From assembly GCA_946122785.1 (NCBI GenBank), contig CAMGYJ010000006.1, positions 66,837,676 through 66,901,675 of the forward strand: DNA of 64,000 bases, read 5' to 3'. Both the position numbers and the translations under genes were made by a program. The stretch is from Linum tenue (lineage: Eukaryota; Streptophyta; Magnoliopsida; Malpighiales; Linaceae). Within the stretch, counting starts at the first letter, position 1, and each line of letters starts with the position of its first letter. Shown here piece after piece: positions 21,587 to 35,170 of this stretch. The notes under the pieces were generated by a model that saw nothing but the letters and a program-made list of their open reading frames with translations, was not told the origin of the DNA and searched no databases.

Positions 21587-22725
21587 TCTAATCAATCAAC
21601 GAATCATTGCTTAATCGAAGGCTCTCGTACTCAATTATCATAATGTGTCAAATCCAAATACATTAGGACCAATGATCGAGTGGAGTACCAATTATTATGC
21701 TAAGGTATATCTCATTTGTCAATAGCAAACTCCAATGAACTAAAAAAGATGAAATAAAGCGTTGCTACTTTATTCTCCTAAATCACACAATGCCCCTTAT
21801 ATTCCACCGTTCTTCCCACCCATAATTCCTCTGTAGCAACAGCATTAGAAATATAAGAGAATAAGTCCGAGGCCAAGTGGGACTCAATGGCTGGAAAGGA
21901 AAGGAAAGAAAGGCCAAAAATTTTCTTTTGGGGCCAAAGAAAGAAGGGAACTAATACCAATCTTCTTCTTCACAATTCACGTACGACCCTCCAAAAGAAA
22001 GGGCAAATTTTTTTTAGCCCATTGATTTTGATTCACTTCAACTCTCTCCACTCTTTGGGAACTGATTTTAACATCCGATTCTCCAAACACCCAAGGCCGC
22101 CTTTTGAAGCTGTGGGATCTCGAAATAATATGAAACATTTGATTTTGTCGGAATGTCCACGATCGGACCCAAAAAGCGTCGGAAGTACAAAACTCAAGTA
22201 GATGGTTCATATGATAATAGGGGATAGAGGAATTCCATTACTCATGGTCAATCTGGACGGAATGTATGTACGATCACTCTTGCGGAACTCCCGAAAATAC
22301 TCAAGGGACTAGAGCTGGTATAAGAAGTGCGACATGGACGAATTGCTATTCTGATTGACTCCGCTATTGCAGTTGTCTGTTCTTTCGACAACAAGAAGAG
22401 GTCCACTCTATACCTCATGAATGCACGGGGAGGCTAACATCATTGTTGTCACGAGAACACACTATGTTAGCCTTTATGATCAGGATGTCATACATTGGTC
22501 ATCGACTCATCGTACAATCTATATATCTTAAACAGGTTGATCGAAACATGTTGAACTTTAATATTGGATTTGTGATAAAGATTTACCATTTTATCAAGTT
22601 ATTACGATCTGAGTTATAACTAGCCTTGAATTGATTAGATCGATTCTATCATATTATGAGCTACTACAAACCAAATATGAAATATATATAGTAGGTAGAC
22701 AAATTGGGTAAAAAAGAGTTACCAC
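21587..22725. other. Intergenic DNA, nothing recognised
   Basis: AT-rich flank of the retrotransposon insertion. Several short open frames exist on both strands, but none has domain features, a codon pattern or splice context that would support a gene. Confidence 0.5.
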
Positions 22726-22733
22726 ATCTACCC

Positions 22734-23113
22734 AAGGTTGTTAAACCCCCTATCGGACCCTCAGTTGGACTCGGTCCGACCTAAGCCGGACTTCAAAATA
22801 GCCTCCAGAAAGCCCCCAGTTTGACCCCTAAGAGAAAAGAAGAGAGAGGAAAAAGAGGAAGTGGAACGAATCAAGGGAGATGGTGGTTGTGTCATGGAGG
22901 TTAGATAAATTTACTTTGTGGAAAATGAGTTTTTAATAGATACATGTAAGATAAGTTTCATTTTAGTCATTAAATCTTTAATTTCTACCTTATTTGTATA
23001 TATATTTAGAAAAAGTCTAAAACGACTCAAAAAAGCCGAACCCCAATCAAACCATTAAATTTCAAACCCCTTACTTAACCGGTTCAATTATTTAAACCGG
23101 TTTGACAACCTTG
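22734..23113. mobile_element. hAT-type MITE, 8-bp duplication CATCTACC
   Basis: Left end CAAGGTTGTTAAAC; right end reverse-complemented CAAGGTTGTCAAAC. Perfect 8-bp direct repeats CATCTACC lie at 22726-22733 and 23114-23121. Eight-base duplications and CARNG-type termini indicate the hAT superfamily. The interior has GGTCCGACC and AACCGGTT-like stretches shared in style with the elements at 34141 and 47437. Confidence 0.85.
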
Positions 23114-23121
23114 CATCTACC

Positions 23122-25930
23122 GCTATCGACCTCAAGAATGGATGATGAGGACAAGGGAAAACTGGCAAATGGCAATTGCCACTGAACAAGGGAAGCCTCT
23201 GTATATATGTACAACAGATGCAGGCAAAGCAAGTTGACCCACCAGCCATAATAAACCATAAGCCGTAGAAGAGAACAAAAACTAGAGAGAAAAACAAAAG
23301 GGTGGACTTTTCAGCTTACGGCCAAAGGAAGTCAGAAGGGAAAGGTTTGTGTGTCTGGTCTGGGGAAAGACACAGCCTGCCTTCGCCTCTCTGGGCCCAT
23401 TTTCAATTAATATACAAGGCCCATCTTCCCTTTTTTTTACTACACTAAGCCTCTTTTTCGCCTCTCCGCGAAAGGGACACCATCCACATTGATATCCGTT
23501 ACAATTTTACATATAGCTCCAAAAGCAAAGGGCTTGGCTTTGGAAGAGGGTCAGGTCAGGGATACAAATTTGGGGGGAAAGGGACGTGACGCCTTCAAGT
23601 TAAACCTCCCAAGTTTAATGTAGTAACTTTGTGAAAGTCGTATGGGATGTTCAACTAATAAGTTTGTGATCGGGTTATGGCGCTTGCTGTTTCTTTTGCG
23701 AGAATGTGCAGATAGAGTTGGGAGTCTTCAAACTAGGTGTTGGATGTTTTTTATCTGTCGAATGAACGTCGTGGTACTTTATTACAAATTTGTCATCGTG
23801 TCCATCGAACGGTTACAGGGGACCCAATGTTTGATCCAATGACTCCCTGCCTCTATGAGCACGTTCTCATAGTCATAAAGTGGGATACGAGCGTAATGGC
23901 CGAATTGGATGAGCTGAATCATTCATAAGTTAATAATAACTACAATGTGATAAAATTATGTTAGTTTTGCTTATAATATCTCATTTGGTCGATATTAACC
24001 CGATCATTGTGATCCCATTTGTTTTTTGAAGTGAGATTTACTCATACCAAACTCCTAATCGAGTGGGCATGCTGGACCAACTTGGTGGTAGAGACACCAA
24101 CTTACATAACACCATATTAGTTAGTATATAAGATTTCGTGATCGATTACCTAATAGTGTTATGCCATTTACTTCTTTTAAGCGATCATATGTTTGACACA
24201 CCTTCAACTATTAATTTGGTAATGTAAGGTCAATATCTTTGTTAGATTTTGGTTTTCATTTTACCTATACAATCAATAAGAAAAATGGTTTGAATTACTG
24301 AAATTAAGAAACTAGCACCATACGGTTCGATTTTTCTAATTGGACAAAGCTACTGTAATTTGTAAATACTGATTTCGATGATTACGTTCCCCAAAAGATA
24401 AACAAAGACTAATCTCAAAATTCATCCTTTGTAAATGATATCAACAAGTACACCTTTTGTCTTTGTAAAAAGCCTGAGAGCCAGCATGACTAGGATTTCT
24501 TCTGTCCGGCCAATTTAAACGGGTTGATTCTTATTTTCCTACGGACGACCAAACACGTCATGGGTTCAACGTAGCTGGGGGGAAAACCTGACACCGTGGC
24601 AGATTTAAACAGAGGCAAATTGGAAAAGGAAAAACAAAAACAAAAAAACAACTATTAGTGACCCCCAGTCTGTCTTTCAAACCCGTCAGAGTCTGGACGC
24701 CGTCCGAACCTTCCCCAGTTACCCTTCCCGATGGCCTGGCTCGACCCTAGTCGTGTAGCCGTTAACTTTGACGATCCTTCTACCCATCTTTCGCCGTTAC
24801 TGTACGAAATCTGATTTACCGGGTAAATACCCGAAGTCATTGCCCGCGGATCGTAGGTGGGGTCCGACCCGCTACCAAAAACGACACAACAGAGACGAAA
24901 CTGAGAAGGAAATAGGCTCGATATGATATGAATGAACCAACCCCATGGGAATTTCCACCGTCCGGTTAAAAGTAACTGGATAAATCGACTAAAGAATTCA
25001 CCATTGCCTTTCTGGCTCGGTCCCTGCAATTTTGGGGTTCGTCTAGTGGATCCTTGATTAATTGCAAAGCTATCGTGTATATTGTATGGTGTTGTCAATT
25101 CTAGTTTCAGTCCTATTGGGCCTCAGCATGAGGGATGGAAAATTGACACATTTATTATCACCATCTATCTATTACATCTATTTATGATATGAGTTGGTAA
25201 GCCATCAAAAGTTATTGTAGATGAACTATGCAAATAAAAGAAAATAGATAGATTATAACAAGTTTAATCGGAGAATAATTTGTAATTTTGGAGAATTTCA
25301 AGATGAATCGATGCAGAAATCAAGTGAACAAGGGAAAGATAAAACAAAAGTGGAACTTCACGAACATAGTTGAAGTGTAATTAAACTCCGATGATAACAA
25401 TTTTCAAGGTAACGGTATGGGTTGCGAATTGCGAGTGCTTATTCAAGATGTCTAGGGGGATCTGTAAGAGGCCACAATGGAGAGATGAAAATGGAGCTGG
25501 CTAGTTGAGGTTATCGATGCTTGTCCTTCACTTCTGGATTTATGACTAGCTAGGAATAAAGAGGCTTTACAAATTTATATTAATCATAACCGTGTGATAT
25601 CTCGTTACGAGCAATTGAGATGAAAACTCAATTGGAAGCCCATAAACTGATGAACAACAACTTCTACTCGTTCATGTGTCCTACTCAACAACTTAATATC
25701 ATCACCTTAGTGTGTATATATATTTATGATCTATTTATCATATTAGTACACATTTGTACTTAAAAATCAAATTTCCATGTAAATTAAAATAGGACTGAAA
25801 TGTTGCCAAACAACATCTCTAGTGACTAATTGTCTACATATCCAAAATTAAATCATTCAAAAAAAAGCTTATACTGCGAGTCATCGATTCTGTTTTGTTT
25901 TTCCCCCCACTTTCTCCCTACTTATTATAG
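23122..25930. other. Intergenic DNA upstream of the CLV1-like gene
   Basis: No gene, RNA or bounded element was recognised. A 147-codon open minus-strand frame at 24655-25098 has no recognisable domain and was not called. The last ~150 bases are the likely promoter/leader region of the receptor kinase gene, with a TATA-like TTATTATAG near 25922. Confidence 0.5.
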
Positions 25931-26072
25931 CCTCTGCAATTGCACGGACGCTATCTTTGCTCTGTAACAGCGTCACCCACACCAGTACTACTCCACAAAC
26001 AAACTGTGAACGCCATACTCAAACAAACTTCAACAAGAACGGAAAAACAAACAAACACAGAAGAACGCGAAA

Positions 26073-29000
26073 ATGAGGAGCTCACTGTTCTTCCTTCTTC
26101 TCCTCCTCCTCCTGTTCACTGCTTGCTATGGCCAGAGCAACGACCTCGAAGTACTCTTGAAGCTCAAATCCGCCATGACCGGACCAAAAGGCACCGGCCT
26201 CGACGACTGGCAGCCTCCGCCGCCGCCGCCATCTATTCGCTCACCCTCCGCTCACTGCTCATTCTCCGGCGTCACATGCGACGTGGAATCCCGCGTCGTC
26301 TCTCTCAACGTCTCGTTTCACCGCCTGTTCGGCTCAATTCCGCCGGAGATCGGAGAGCTGGACCGGCTCGTGAATCTCACCATTGCTTCCGATAACCTAA
26401 CCGGCAGACTTCCACCGGAGATGTCCAAGCTCGCCTCTCTCCAGACGCTCAACGTTTCGAACAACAATTTCTCCGGAGATTTCCCAGGGGAGATCGTTCT
26501 AGGGATGCCTCTGCTCCAGATCCTCGACGTCTACAACAACAATTTCTCTGGCCCGCTGCCGAAGGAGGTCGCGAGGTTGAAGAATCTGGTGCATCTCCAT
26601 CTCGGCGGGAACTACTTCTCCGGCACGATTCCGGAGACCTACGGCGAGATTCGGAGCCTGGACTACTTGGGGCTGAACGGCAACGGCCTCTCCGGCGAGG
26701 TTCCGGCGAGCTTGGCGAAGTTGAAGAGGCTCAGGAGCCTCTACCTCGGGTATTTCAACGTGTACGAAGGGGGAATCCCGCCGGCGTTTGGCTTGCTGAG
26801 CAATCTTGAAGTTCTGGACATGGCGAACTGCAATCTCAGCGGCGAGATTCCGAGTAGCTTGAGCCGATTGACCCGGCTCAACAGTCTGTTCCTCCAGTTC
26901 AACCATTTATCAGGTCACATTCCTCCGGAATTCTCCTCTCTAGTGAACTTGGAATCGCTCGATCTCTCTATCAACGAGCTCACCGGGGAGATCCCGTTGG
27001 GTTTCGTCTCTTTGACGAAGATCACCCTGATCAATGCGTTCAAGAACAATCTGTACGGTCCGATCCCAGAGTTCATCGGCGATTTCCCTAAACTCGAGGT
27101 GTTTCAGCTTTGGGGAAACAATTTCACTCTCGAGCTGCCGGCGAATCTCGGCCGGAACGGCAAGCTGAAGCTGCTCGACGTTTCGTTCAATCACCTCACC
27201 GGTTCAATCCCTAGGGATTTATGCAAGGGAGGGAAATTGGAAACCCTAATTTTAATGAACAATTTCTTCATCGGTCCTCTTCCAGAGCAGCTCGGCGATT
27301 GCCATTCACTGAAGAAGATCCGCATCGTGAATAACCTCCTCAGCGGGCCGATTCCCGCCGGCATCTTCAGTTCCCCTGCAGTCACCGTCCTCGAATTCAG
27401 CAACAACTACTTCTCCGGCGAACTTCCATCTGAAATGTCTGCCCCGCAGCTCGGCCTTCTCACGGTCTCCAACAACCGGATTGAAGGCGGAATCCCTCCA
27501 GCCATCGGCAACTTGGCGAACTTGCAGATTCTGCAACTCGATACCAACAGATTGTCCGGCGAAATTCCGACTCAGGTTTTCAATCTCCGCCACCTCTCCA
27601 AGATCAATGTCAGCGCCAACAACCTCACAGGTGAAATCCCGGCCTCAATTTCTCGCTCCTCGTCACTTACCTCGGCCGATTTCAGCCGGAACCAGCTCTC
27701 CGGCGAGATTCCAAAGGGGATTATCGAGCTCAAGGACTTGAGCATTCTGAACATCTCCCGCAATCAAATCACCGGTCAAATTCTCGGCGATATAAGGTAC
27801 ATGACCAGCCTCACGACTCTTGATCTCTCCTACAACAAATTGTGGGGTAGGATCCCTACGGGAGGACAGTTCCTTGTGTTTAAGGACACTGCCTTCATCG
27901 GCAACCCGAATCTCTGTTTCCCTCACCAAGTCTCCTGCCCATCCTTCCCCGATTCAGCTCAATCCTCCACCCGCCATACGCCGTCGTTTACCCCCACCAA
28001 GGCCATACTCACCGTCATCGCAGCTTCAACATTACTAATCCTAATCACGGTGACAATCTTCATCCTCCGGAAGCGCAAGCTCCGTCAATCACTGGCATGG
28101 AAGCTCACCACATTCCAACGCCTCGATTTCAAAGCCGAGGACGTCCTCGAGTGCTTGAAAGAAGAGAACATCATTGGCAAAGGCGGCGCAGGGATCGTCT
28201 ACCGCGGCTCCATGCCTGACGGCGTCGACGTGGCGATCAAGCGCCTCGTCGGCAGGGGAACCGGCCGGAGCGACCACGGATTCTCCGCCGAGATTCAGAC
28301 CCTGGGTAGGATCCGGCACCGGTACATCGTTCGATTGCTCGGCTACGTGTCGAACAAGGACACGAACTTGCTCCTCTACGAGTACATGCCGAACGGGAGC
28401 TTGGGCGAGCTGCTCCATGGATCCAAAGGTGGGCATTTGCAGTGGCAGACAAGGTACAGAATCGCCGTCGAGGCTGCCAAGGGGCTTTGCTACCTTCACC
28501 ACGATTGTTCTCCATTGATCATCCATCGAGACGTGAAGTCGAACAACATATTGCTGGATTCCGATTTCGAAGCCCACGTCGCCGATTTCGGACTCGCCAA
28601 GGTCTTGCAAGAAGCCGGCGCTTCTGAGTGTATGTCCTCCGTCGCCGGCTCCTACGGCTACATCGCACCAGGTAAATCCCTAATTGGGCCGCTTCTTGTA
28701 AAGCCCATTTTTTTATTGGGCCTTGTCTAACTCTTCTTTGTCGGAACAGAGTATGCATATACCTTGAAGGTGGACGAGAAGAGTGATGTGTATAGCTTCG
28801 GTGTTGTGCTATTGGAGCTAATAGCCGGGAGGAAGCCGGTGGGGGAATTCGGCGATGGCGTCGACATAGTGAGGTGGGTGAGGAAGACGACGTCGGAGCT
28901 TGCTCAGCCGTCGGATGCAGCCTCGGTGTTGGCGGTGATCGATCCTAGGTTGACCGGGTATCCATTGTTGGGCGTGGTTCATCTGTTTAAGATAGCTATG

Positions 29001-29102
29001 ATGTGTGTGGAGGATGAGAGCTCGGCCAGGCCTACGATGAGGGAAGTGGTTCACATGGTCACTAATCCTCCGCAATCCTCCCCGGACTTGGTTACGCTAT
29101 GA
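26073..29102 (+). CDS. CLV1: CLAVATA1-type LRR receptor-like kinase (983 aa, 2 exons)
   Basis: Plasma-membrane receptor kinase for CLE peptides; CLV1 orthologues restrict shoot meristem size, and legume orthologues (HAR1/NARK/SUNN) control nodulation. Exon 1 is 26073-28671 and exon 2 is 28750-29102. The 78-bp intron falls between the AP and E of the kinase APE motif, the position typical of this family. A signal peptide (about 1-20) is followed by the LRR N-cap with HCSFSGVTC, about 21 leucine-rich repeats, and a transmembrane helix (about 645-667). The kinase has [12 protein letters not shown]723, HRD (818-820), DFG (838-840), and the C-terminal [12 protein letters not shown] end. All catalytic residues are present. 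Length equals the Arabidopsis protein within a few residues. A proline run (PPPPPP, near residue 50) lies before the first LRR. The exon is markedly GC-rich compared with its surroundings. Confidence 0.96.
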
Positions 29103-29145
29103 AGTTATATTATGGTTTGGAGACTATGAAGTTTGTAGAGTGGAT

Positions 29146-29153
29146 GTAGTAAT
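29146..29153 (+). terminator. Likely polyadenylation signal of the CLV1-like gene
   Basis: AATAAAGC about 45 bases after the stop codon, followed by a T-rich tract. A second AATAAAGAT occurs near 29266. Confidence 0.5.
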
Positions 29154-29159
29154 AAAGCC

Positions 29160-30059
29160 TTTTTTTTTGTGTTATGGATTTGTGGGTCAGGCTTAAAAAA
29201 AAAAGGGTGTTTGTGTGTTAGCTTTTGGTTAGTAGGATGTATTTTGGTGTGCGCCCATGGTTGTAAATAAAGATATCCTTAATTTTATCTTGGTGAAAAA
29301 TTCTTATTCCCAACCTGGAAGAAACAAAAACAGGAACCTAGAAGAGAGAAGGGTAAGAATCACTATAATGAATGGGCTTTGTTTTCTCTAGGGATGTAAA
29401 GCAGTAAAGGACTAAAGGGTAATACCCATCCCGCAAAACTACATGTGGTAATATTTATGTCGATTTAAGGTGGGATCGGTGGATCATTATCACATATTAT
29501 TTGATAAATATAAACGCAATTTTTTTTTATAATCGGAAATAAGAACACATTTCATTTAATGACAAATAGTGATAATAGAATGAGTAAATGAGTTTGAATA
29601 ATCAAAAGATCAATTCTTATACTTATTTAGAGTTTTATTGGATGAAAGTGTGATTGAAATAGAAATAATATAAACAAATATTAAAGAAAATTGAGATAGA
29701 CGGTTCAAGAATGAGACGAGACGGGATGAGACAGGTCGATAATATCCAGTTATCCACCCCAGATCTCAGTGCATGTTAGATCCGATAATATCCAACTAGA
29801 CGGGTTCAAATTGTAGTTTTCTCTAAATGTGACCAGACCATTGGGTTCCCGTTACGTGGCCAATCACAAAATCAAATTGTTCTTTTTTAGAATGTGAAAA
29901 AGTGAAAATCATTGGATAATATACTCATAGATTATCATATAATTTTTCTCGAAATTAATCCCGCCCTACATTCCCATGTAGTCCATCCGCACTTTTTGAA
30001 TAATTACTTGCATTATTCAAAAAGATAGAAATGAAGGACCTAAAATACCAACTTAGAGA
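29160..30059. other. Intergenic DNA, nothing recognised
   Basis: AT-rich sequence downstream of the receptor kinase gene. No open frame with domain features and no terminal repeats were found. Confidence 0.5.
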
Positions 30060-30500
30060 GGAGTAAGTGCAACTGTAAGCTGCATTTTAATTCCAATTTC
30101 AACACATAGTGATTGGAATTCATTCAACCAGAACTCTCATCTCCTTTCTATTCTAAGACAAAGATTAGATAATCCAGTTTCTTTCTCAACTTGAGCCATG
30201 AACTTATTAAACCATTCAAGAAACTAGACTTCGTGCCCAAGCAGAAAACCATAAATTCTCGTTGTAGTCATCAATGAGATTAAAAATTTAATTTTTTATC
30301 CCCATTGGAAGTTGGAGTATTGGGGCCACATAAGTCTGCATAAACAAGTTGAAATTTCTGTTATACGACATAGTATTGCTTATTTCACAGACAAACTCGA
30401 TCACTAATTGAAAACAGCGTCGCTCGGCCAACAACAAACCTCATTTGAATTGGTTCTTGACACCCTCCTCTCTAATCCTAATGCAACAAGGATTCCTTCC
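30060..30500 (-). pseudogene. Decayed Ty1/copia integrase relic
   Basis: Read on the minus strand, 30350 down to about 30065 preserves the order of a Copia integrase core despite stops and frameshifts. It has an LVYADLCGP-like stretch (30347-30321), a DDY-like remnant, FNKFMAQVEKETG (near 30200), and an IKMQLT-like block near 30080. No LTRs or matching flanks were found. The bases up to about 30500 may be the preceding gag-preintegrase region but are too decayed to be sure. Confidence 0.65.
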
Positions 30501-31682
30501 TAACATATTCTGTTCCCACCACAAAGACTACATGATCACACTTAATTTCTATGGCTTATACCGGAAATTTTCGAAGACTTTGCAAATTCACTGAGACAAG
30601 GAAGATTCAAGCCACGTTCAAAATCGTCTTTTTTCCAAGCTTCATCCAGATTATACTAACCCAACTGCCATCTCCGAGGGCATGCTATGAGGATTTCAAT
30701 AAAATCCGAAAAAGGAACATTCAGAATTGGAGCCAACTTGTTTAGACCTCTTCATCAGTCGACTTCCAACATATAAAGCGTTGTGAGTTGTGACTCTCTC
30801 CATAAAAATATTTGACTTTAGATTGAATTTTGATTCTCCACAGCTTTGTCCACAAACCTAATCAACTGTGGTGTGGTAAACTGGTAATGCTCTGTCTATT
30901 GGCCCCGGAAAGATGAAGTTTCCTAAACAATTTACATCCGATTTTACCGTAGGCTAACCTTTTGGATTAGGTCACCAAATCGTCTCGTCTCTCGTGTTGC
31001 TTTGAAGATTTTTACAAATGGATTTTGGAACTGTAGCTATGGACTATGGTCTTCTTCTGAGAATAAGGTGTGAATCATGTCAATTAGCAAACTGACAAAG
31101 AAGACGAAGATGATCAGTGAAGAGGTCAAAGGAGGTGATCTTGTTGTGGGAAACAAAAATATTTGGTGGAAAGGTTGAGGGAGGCAGTCATATTAGTTAC
31201 AAATATATTGTTCTATACTCCCTTCTATTACAACTATATATTTTTTCACTAGGATAGAGAAAGTGAAAAATTGGAATAATCACATAATACTTGAGAAGAA
31301 AGTAGAGGAAAAAAAATTATCTCAATAAAATGAGAATATACACCGAGAATATCTAAAAGTTTCTCTATTAGGTAGATAATGAACTTCGTCAAGTACTAAT
31401 AGTTCCTCAAAAAACTACAGGAAGTACATCATAAACCATTGGAACTGCAACATTTTCTACTATATACAATGAGGAGCCACAGTTACAGTAGTGAAATTGT
31501 ATTTTTGTGATAATTTTTCAATGAATTGGATAACATTCAAAAAGAGTAAATCAACACCATACAATTATTACATATTTCGTAATAATAAACTATTTCTATA
31601 AAAAAAATTCTACATAAATGTCAGAAAAGCTCATCAAATAGCCATTTTCCTACAAAAATTGTGTCCTCAATTTCCTCACATC
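30501..31682. other. Intergenic DNA, nothing recognised
   Basis: AT-rich. Part may be further Copia debris, but no motif is preserved well enough to claim it. Confidence 0.4.
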
Positions 31683-31690
31683 AACACATC

Positions 31691-32555
31691 TAGGATTGGT
31701 AAACGGTTATCATGTTAACATTGTAACCGATTATCAAATCGAAATGGATGGTTAATGACTTAATGGTGACATTGATAACTGATTAAACTGTAAACGGTCA
31801 GCTTTCGATAGCCAATTTTAGCTAATTACTAACCGACGGTTAAACGATTAGTAACGATGGTTAAATGGTTAACCTAGTAACTGATTACGACCATCCTCAT
31901 AGTTACAGTAAAAAATAATAGGCCTCGAGGAGCCACATGCATAGGCTGAAAATTATGGGATATTTGAAGGCCTAAAAGACCTACCCTAGTTGTAATAGTG
32001 ATTTAGATTCAAACGTTAATGATTTCAATTTTCAAGGAAGAGTCTTAGAAGGAGCACAGTAGAAAGTTGGACTAAACACAGTAGCTCGACAACAATCACT
32101 AACATTTAAGCTTCCATGTAATTTGGTGGAGTTTATGAGTTGAGTACGTTGTTGTCGTTGGGTCTCTTATTCTTGTCTGTTTCTTTAATCAAATTCGTAG
32201 GTAGAATAGTGTTATTGTATACTCGTGTTGGATTGTGTTGATTATGAATTGACGACATCTATGTTAACTTATTTTTTTAAACATATTAGAAAAACATACG
32301 TATGTAAGGAAAAAATCTAAAAAAAATGCACAATTGAAAAAAGGAGGAGGTCTTTTGTTGGTTAGGTTACCGATTGGTTATTTTGGTATAATCTTGTCAA
32401 ATCACTTGCTTTCGGTCGAGTACTGATTATACAATTATGGTTAACCGACTAATATAAATAATGTGGTTAACGACAAACAGAAAGGACAAAACGATTAAAC
32501 GAGAAGGGATTGAATGATTCCGATTATAACCGGACCGACCCGATTATCAACCCTA
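31691..32555. mobile_element. Degenerate hAT-like element (TAGG...CCTA)
   Basis: Left end TAGGATTGGTAAACGG; right end reverse-complemented TAGGGTTGATAATCGG. Flanking 8-mers AACACATC (31683-31690) and ATCACATG (32556-32563) agree at six of eight positions, consistent with an old 8-bp duplication. The interior is rich in GGTTA/TAACC words. Confidence 0.55.
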
Positions 32556-32649
32556 ATCACATGTCAAAACTACTACGGCTTAGAAAATTCTTTATTATAG
32601 ATATATATTCGAGCCCCCGTCCCTTCCTTCCCTACTCACTCTTATCTTT

Positions 32650-33987
32650 TTTTTTCCGGTGAATCATTTGTTTTGTATTACCAAACTATATGCATTGTAC
32701 ATATAGGAACCAATACAACGAAAGGAAAGCTCGAGGTGAGCATCCCTGTGAAACAATGAAACTCCCAAAACTCCCCACATTCCTACACCGGCAGACCCAC
32801 GTCAACTAATAAGGCCAACAAGACTAATATCTGACTGCAGACTACCACTTGCACTACCAAGATACAATAAATTAGAGAGAATCAATAGACTAATAGTAGC
32901 AGCATCCCTGGGTGGTGATTGATGTTGTCTATTACACCGCCCGCGCCACACATAGGCGATACACGTGCACCAAAAAATTCCATCAACCCTCCCAGCTGGT
33001 GTCATCTCGCTACATAAAGCAACTGCAGCATTCACAGTGTCATGACAACTCGATCTGCAGAACTGGTGGACATCTCTCCAACAAGTAACCACCTGCATTG
33101 AGAAACTACACTGAAAAAACAAATGCTCCTTGGTTTCAATAGAGGAGTGGCATAGCAAACAAGATCCATTTTCTATCCTTACCCACTTTAACAATTTATC
33201 TCGAGTGACATTGCCATCAAGCAAGACGAGCCATGCAAGAAAACTTTTATTAGGTAGGTAGCATTTCCCCCAAACCAGACCAGGCCAATCCACTTCCTGG
33301 TATCTTTCTCTCAAAGTATTCCAAACTGTAGACACTCTATACACATGCATCAACTTTCCATCCCAAAAAGGTGTAGTACCAGACATCGTCAAATGAGCTA
33401 GAAGTAGAGACCTAACTTTCAGAGCTCTTCACCATGCCCACGAGCTACTAGGACTAATACTCATAGTCCAAATGCTATCTTGCTTCACCTTATGACACCA
33501 CATCCAGGCAACCCAAATAGTTCCATTTTTCATAATTAGTAGTCAAATCATCATGAATTCCTGATAGAACAGGCTCAATTCCAAGCCAATAGATCCTTTA
33601 TTCCAAGACCTCCGTCCAATTTCGGCCGTGCTAATCTATCCCATCCAATTTTTGCTCTACCTTCATTCACCCATGCCAAAGAAAATTAGAGCAGAAAGTA
33701 TACACTCTCTTGAGAATTTTCTTAGATAGAAGAAAGATCTGCATCCAAAATTGCAGCAATCCCATTATGACATAATTGATTAGCTCTAGGCAACCTGCAT
33801 AACTCACCTGCTTGGCACGCCAGGTCCAAATTTTTTGCGTGATCTTGGCCACCAGCTTGTCACAGTCAGTGGAAGAAAGCTTCCCAAAAAATAATGGAAG
33901 TCCAAAGTATCTTACTGATAACTGTCCCTCTTGGAATCCAGACATCTGCATAGCATTACTCTTGAAAAGAACAGGCTGCCCACCAAA
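32650..33987 (-). mobile_element. 5'-truncated LINE with 17-bp TSD
   Basis: Bounded by the 17-bp direct repeat TACTCACTCTTATCTTT at 32633-32649 and 33988-34004, with a T-run inside the left copy as the poly(A) tail, so it lies on the minus strand. The minus-strand frame 33951-33667 is the distal part of a LINE reverse transcriptase (VRYFGLPLFFGKLS, CLELINYVIMG, FLWHG). The frame 33392-32802 is the zinc-binding RT-associated domain (WGKCYLPNKSFLAW, CLLCHSSIETKEHLFFQCSFS). No RNase H domain follows, so this is a different LINE family from the fragments at 2624 and 41487. Frame breaks around 33400-33650 make it defective. Confidence 0.9.
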
Positions 33988-34701
33988 TACTCACTCTTAT
34001 CTTTATCCAAGGAAATCACATTTTTTGTGCTGTATTTTATTGAGAATGAATTCTAGGCCGAGTCTGAGGTAACGACACCTCAACCACCAACATATGTTGT
34101 AGATGATAAAAAGTGAAGAAAGGAAATCTACTCAAATAACCAATGTTGTCAGAATCGAACCGGAGTATAGGCCGGTATAGCGAACGGCTCGCACTTTACT
34201 GGTTTGACCGGTATTAAGCCGTTAATACCCCGCTAATGAACCGATACCTTATAAATAACACATGCAAAACAACACACTACACTATAAATTAAAAATAGAG
34301 TTCATTACTCTTAGACAAATTTAAAACATGGCTACTATAGTTATATAGGCCAAATCCCACATGAATCATATTGTTCCCAAAATAAAGTAATAGAACACGA
34401 ATCTTAATTTTATAAATTTCTCCATTTTATACTTAAGATCCAAAATTCTACACATAATTCCTCTAGCATTTTGAATTACATAAATATAAATACTTACACA
34501 TTGAAAATCACCATAATCTGTACATTTAATTAACCCAATCAGTGATCAATTTTTCGGTAATTTTTACCCCTTCTTATCCTTTAAAATTGAATGTTCCTTC
34601 AATACATTCCACCACAAAATTCAAAACGATTCAGAATTAACCAAAATATAAAAGTTTTCAATTCCTAAGCAAAAGAAGCAATCACCTGTATTCTATGAAC
34701 T

Positions 34702-35170
34702 TTTTTTTACAAAGGGATTACTTGCATTGCATTTTGAATGATCGATTACAAGAAAACCAACAAAGCAACCAAAAATAGAACAAGGACAGACAAACATAAG
34801 CACATAGATGCTCAATCTGCGCTTTAGAGATACATCAAGAAGAGTACAAAACTCAGAAGGAGCCATCCAATAAAGGATATGAAACACTTGCACCAAAAAC
34901 AGTAAACACCGAAAGCTCTCTTGCAATCAAAACAAACGAAGTAGCACCAAGCGCAATCAGCTCGTCCGATCCGACCAAGTCCATAACGATTGAACACAAT
35001 GTCATTAGCCTCCACCTGGGAGTTGCTCGAAGACGCTCAACACAGTGAATCACGGGTGAGAGATTACATGACGGTGGACAGAGATGAGGATCGAAATGCT
35101 CATAGCTGAAGAGGCAGGGGAAGAAGAAGCTCCAAGACTTGGTCAAGGGAAGCAGAAGAACCCAGATCCC
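34702..35170 (-). repeat. Retroposon-like insert with A-tail inside the hAT element
   Basis: On the minus strand this segment ends with GCAATGCAAGTAATCCC and then a run of A (T-run at about 34702-34709), as retroposed sequences do. The frame upstream is poorly conserved and I cannot name the source. No target duplication was established. Confidence 0.35.

Noticed and set aside
24655..25098. 147-codon open frame on the minus strand
   Set aside because: No recognisable domain, no splice or promoter context, and composition like surrounding intergenic DNA.
26499..28758. Open frames opposite the receptor kinase
   Set aside because: GC-rich coding DNA gives long antisense frames by chance; their sequences mirror the LRR repeats.
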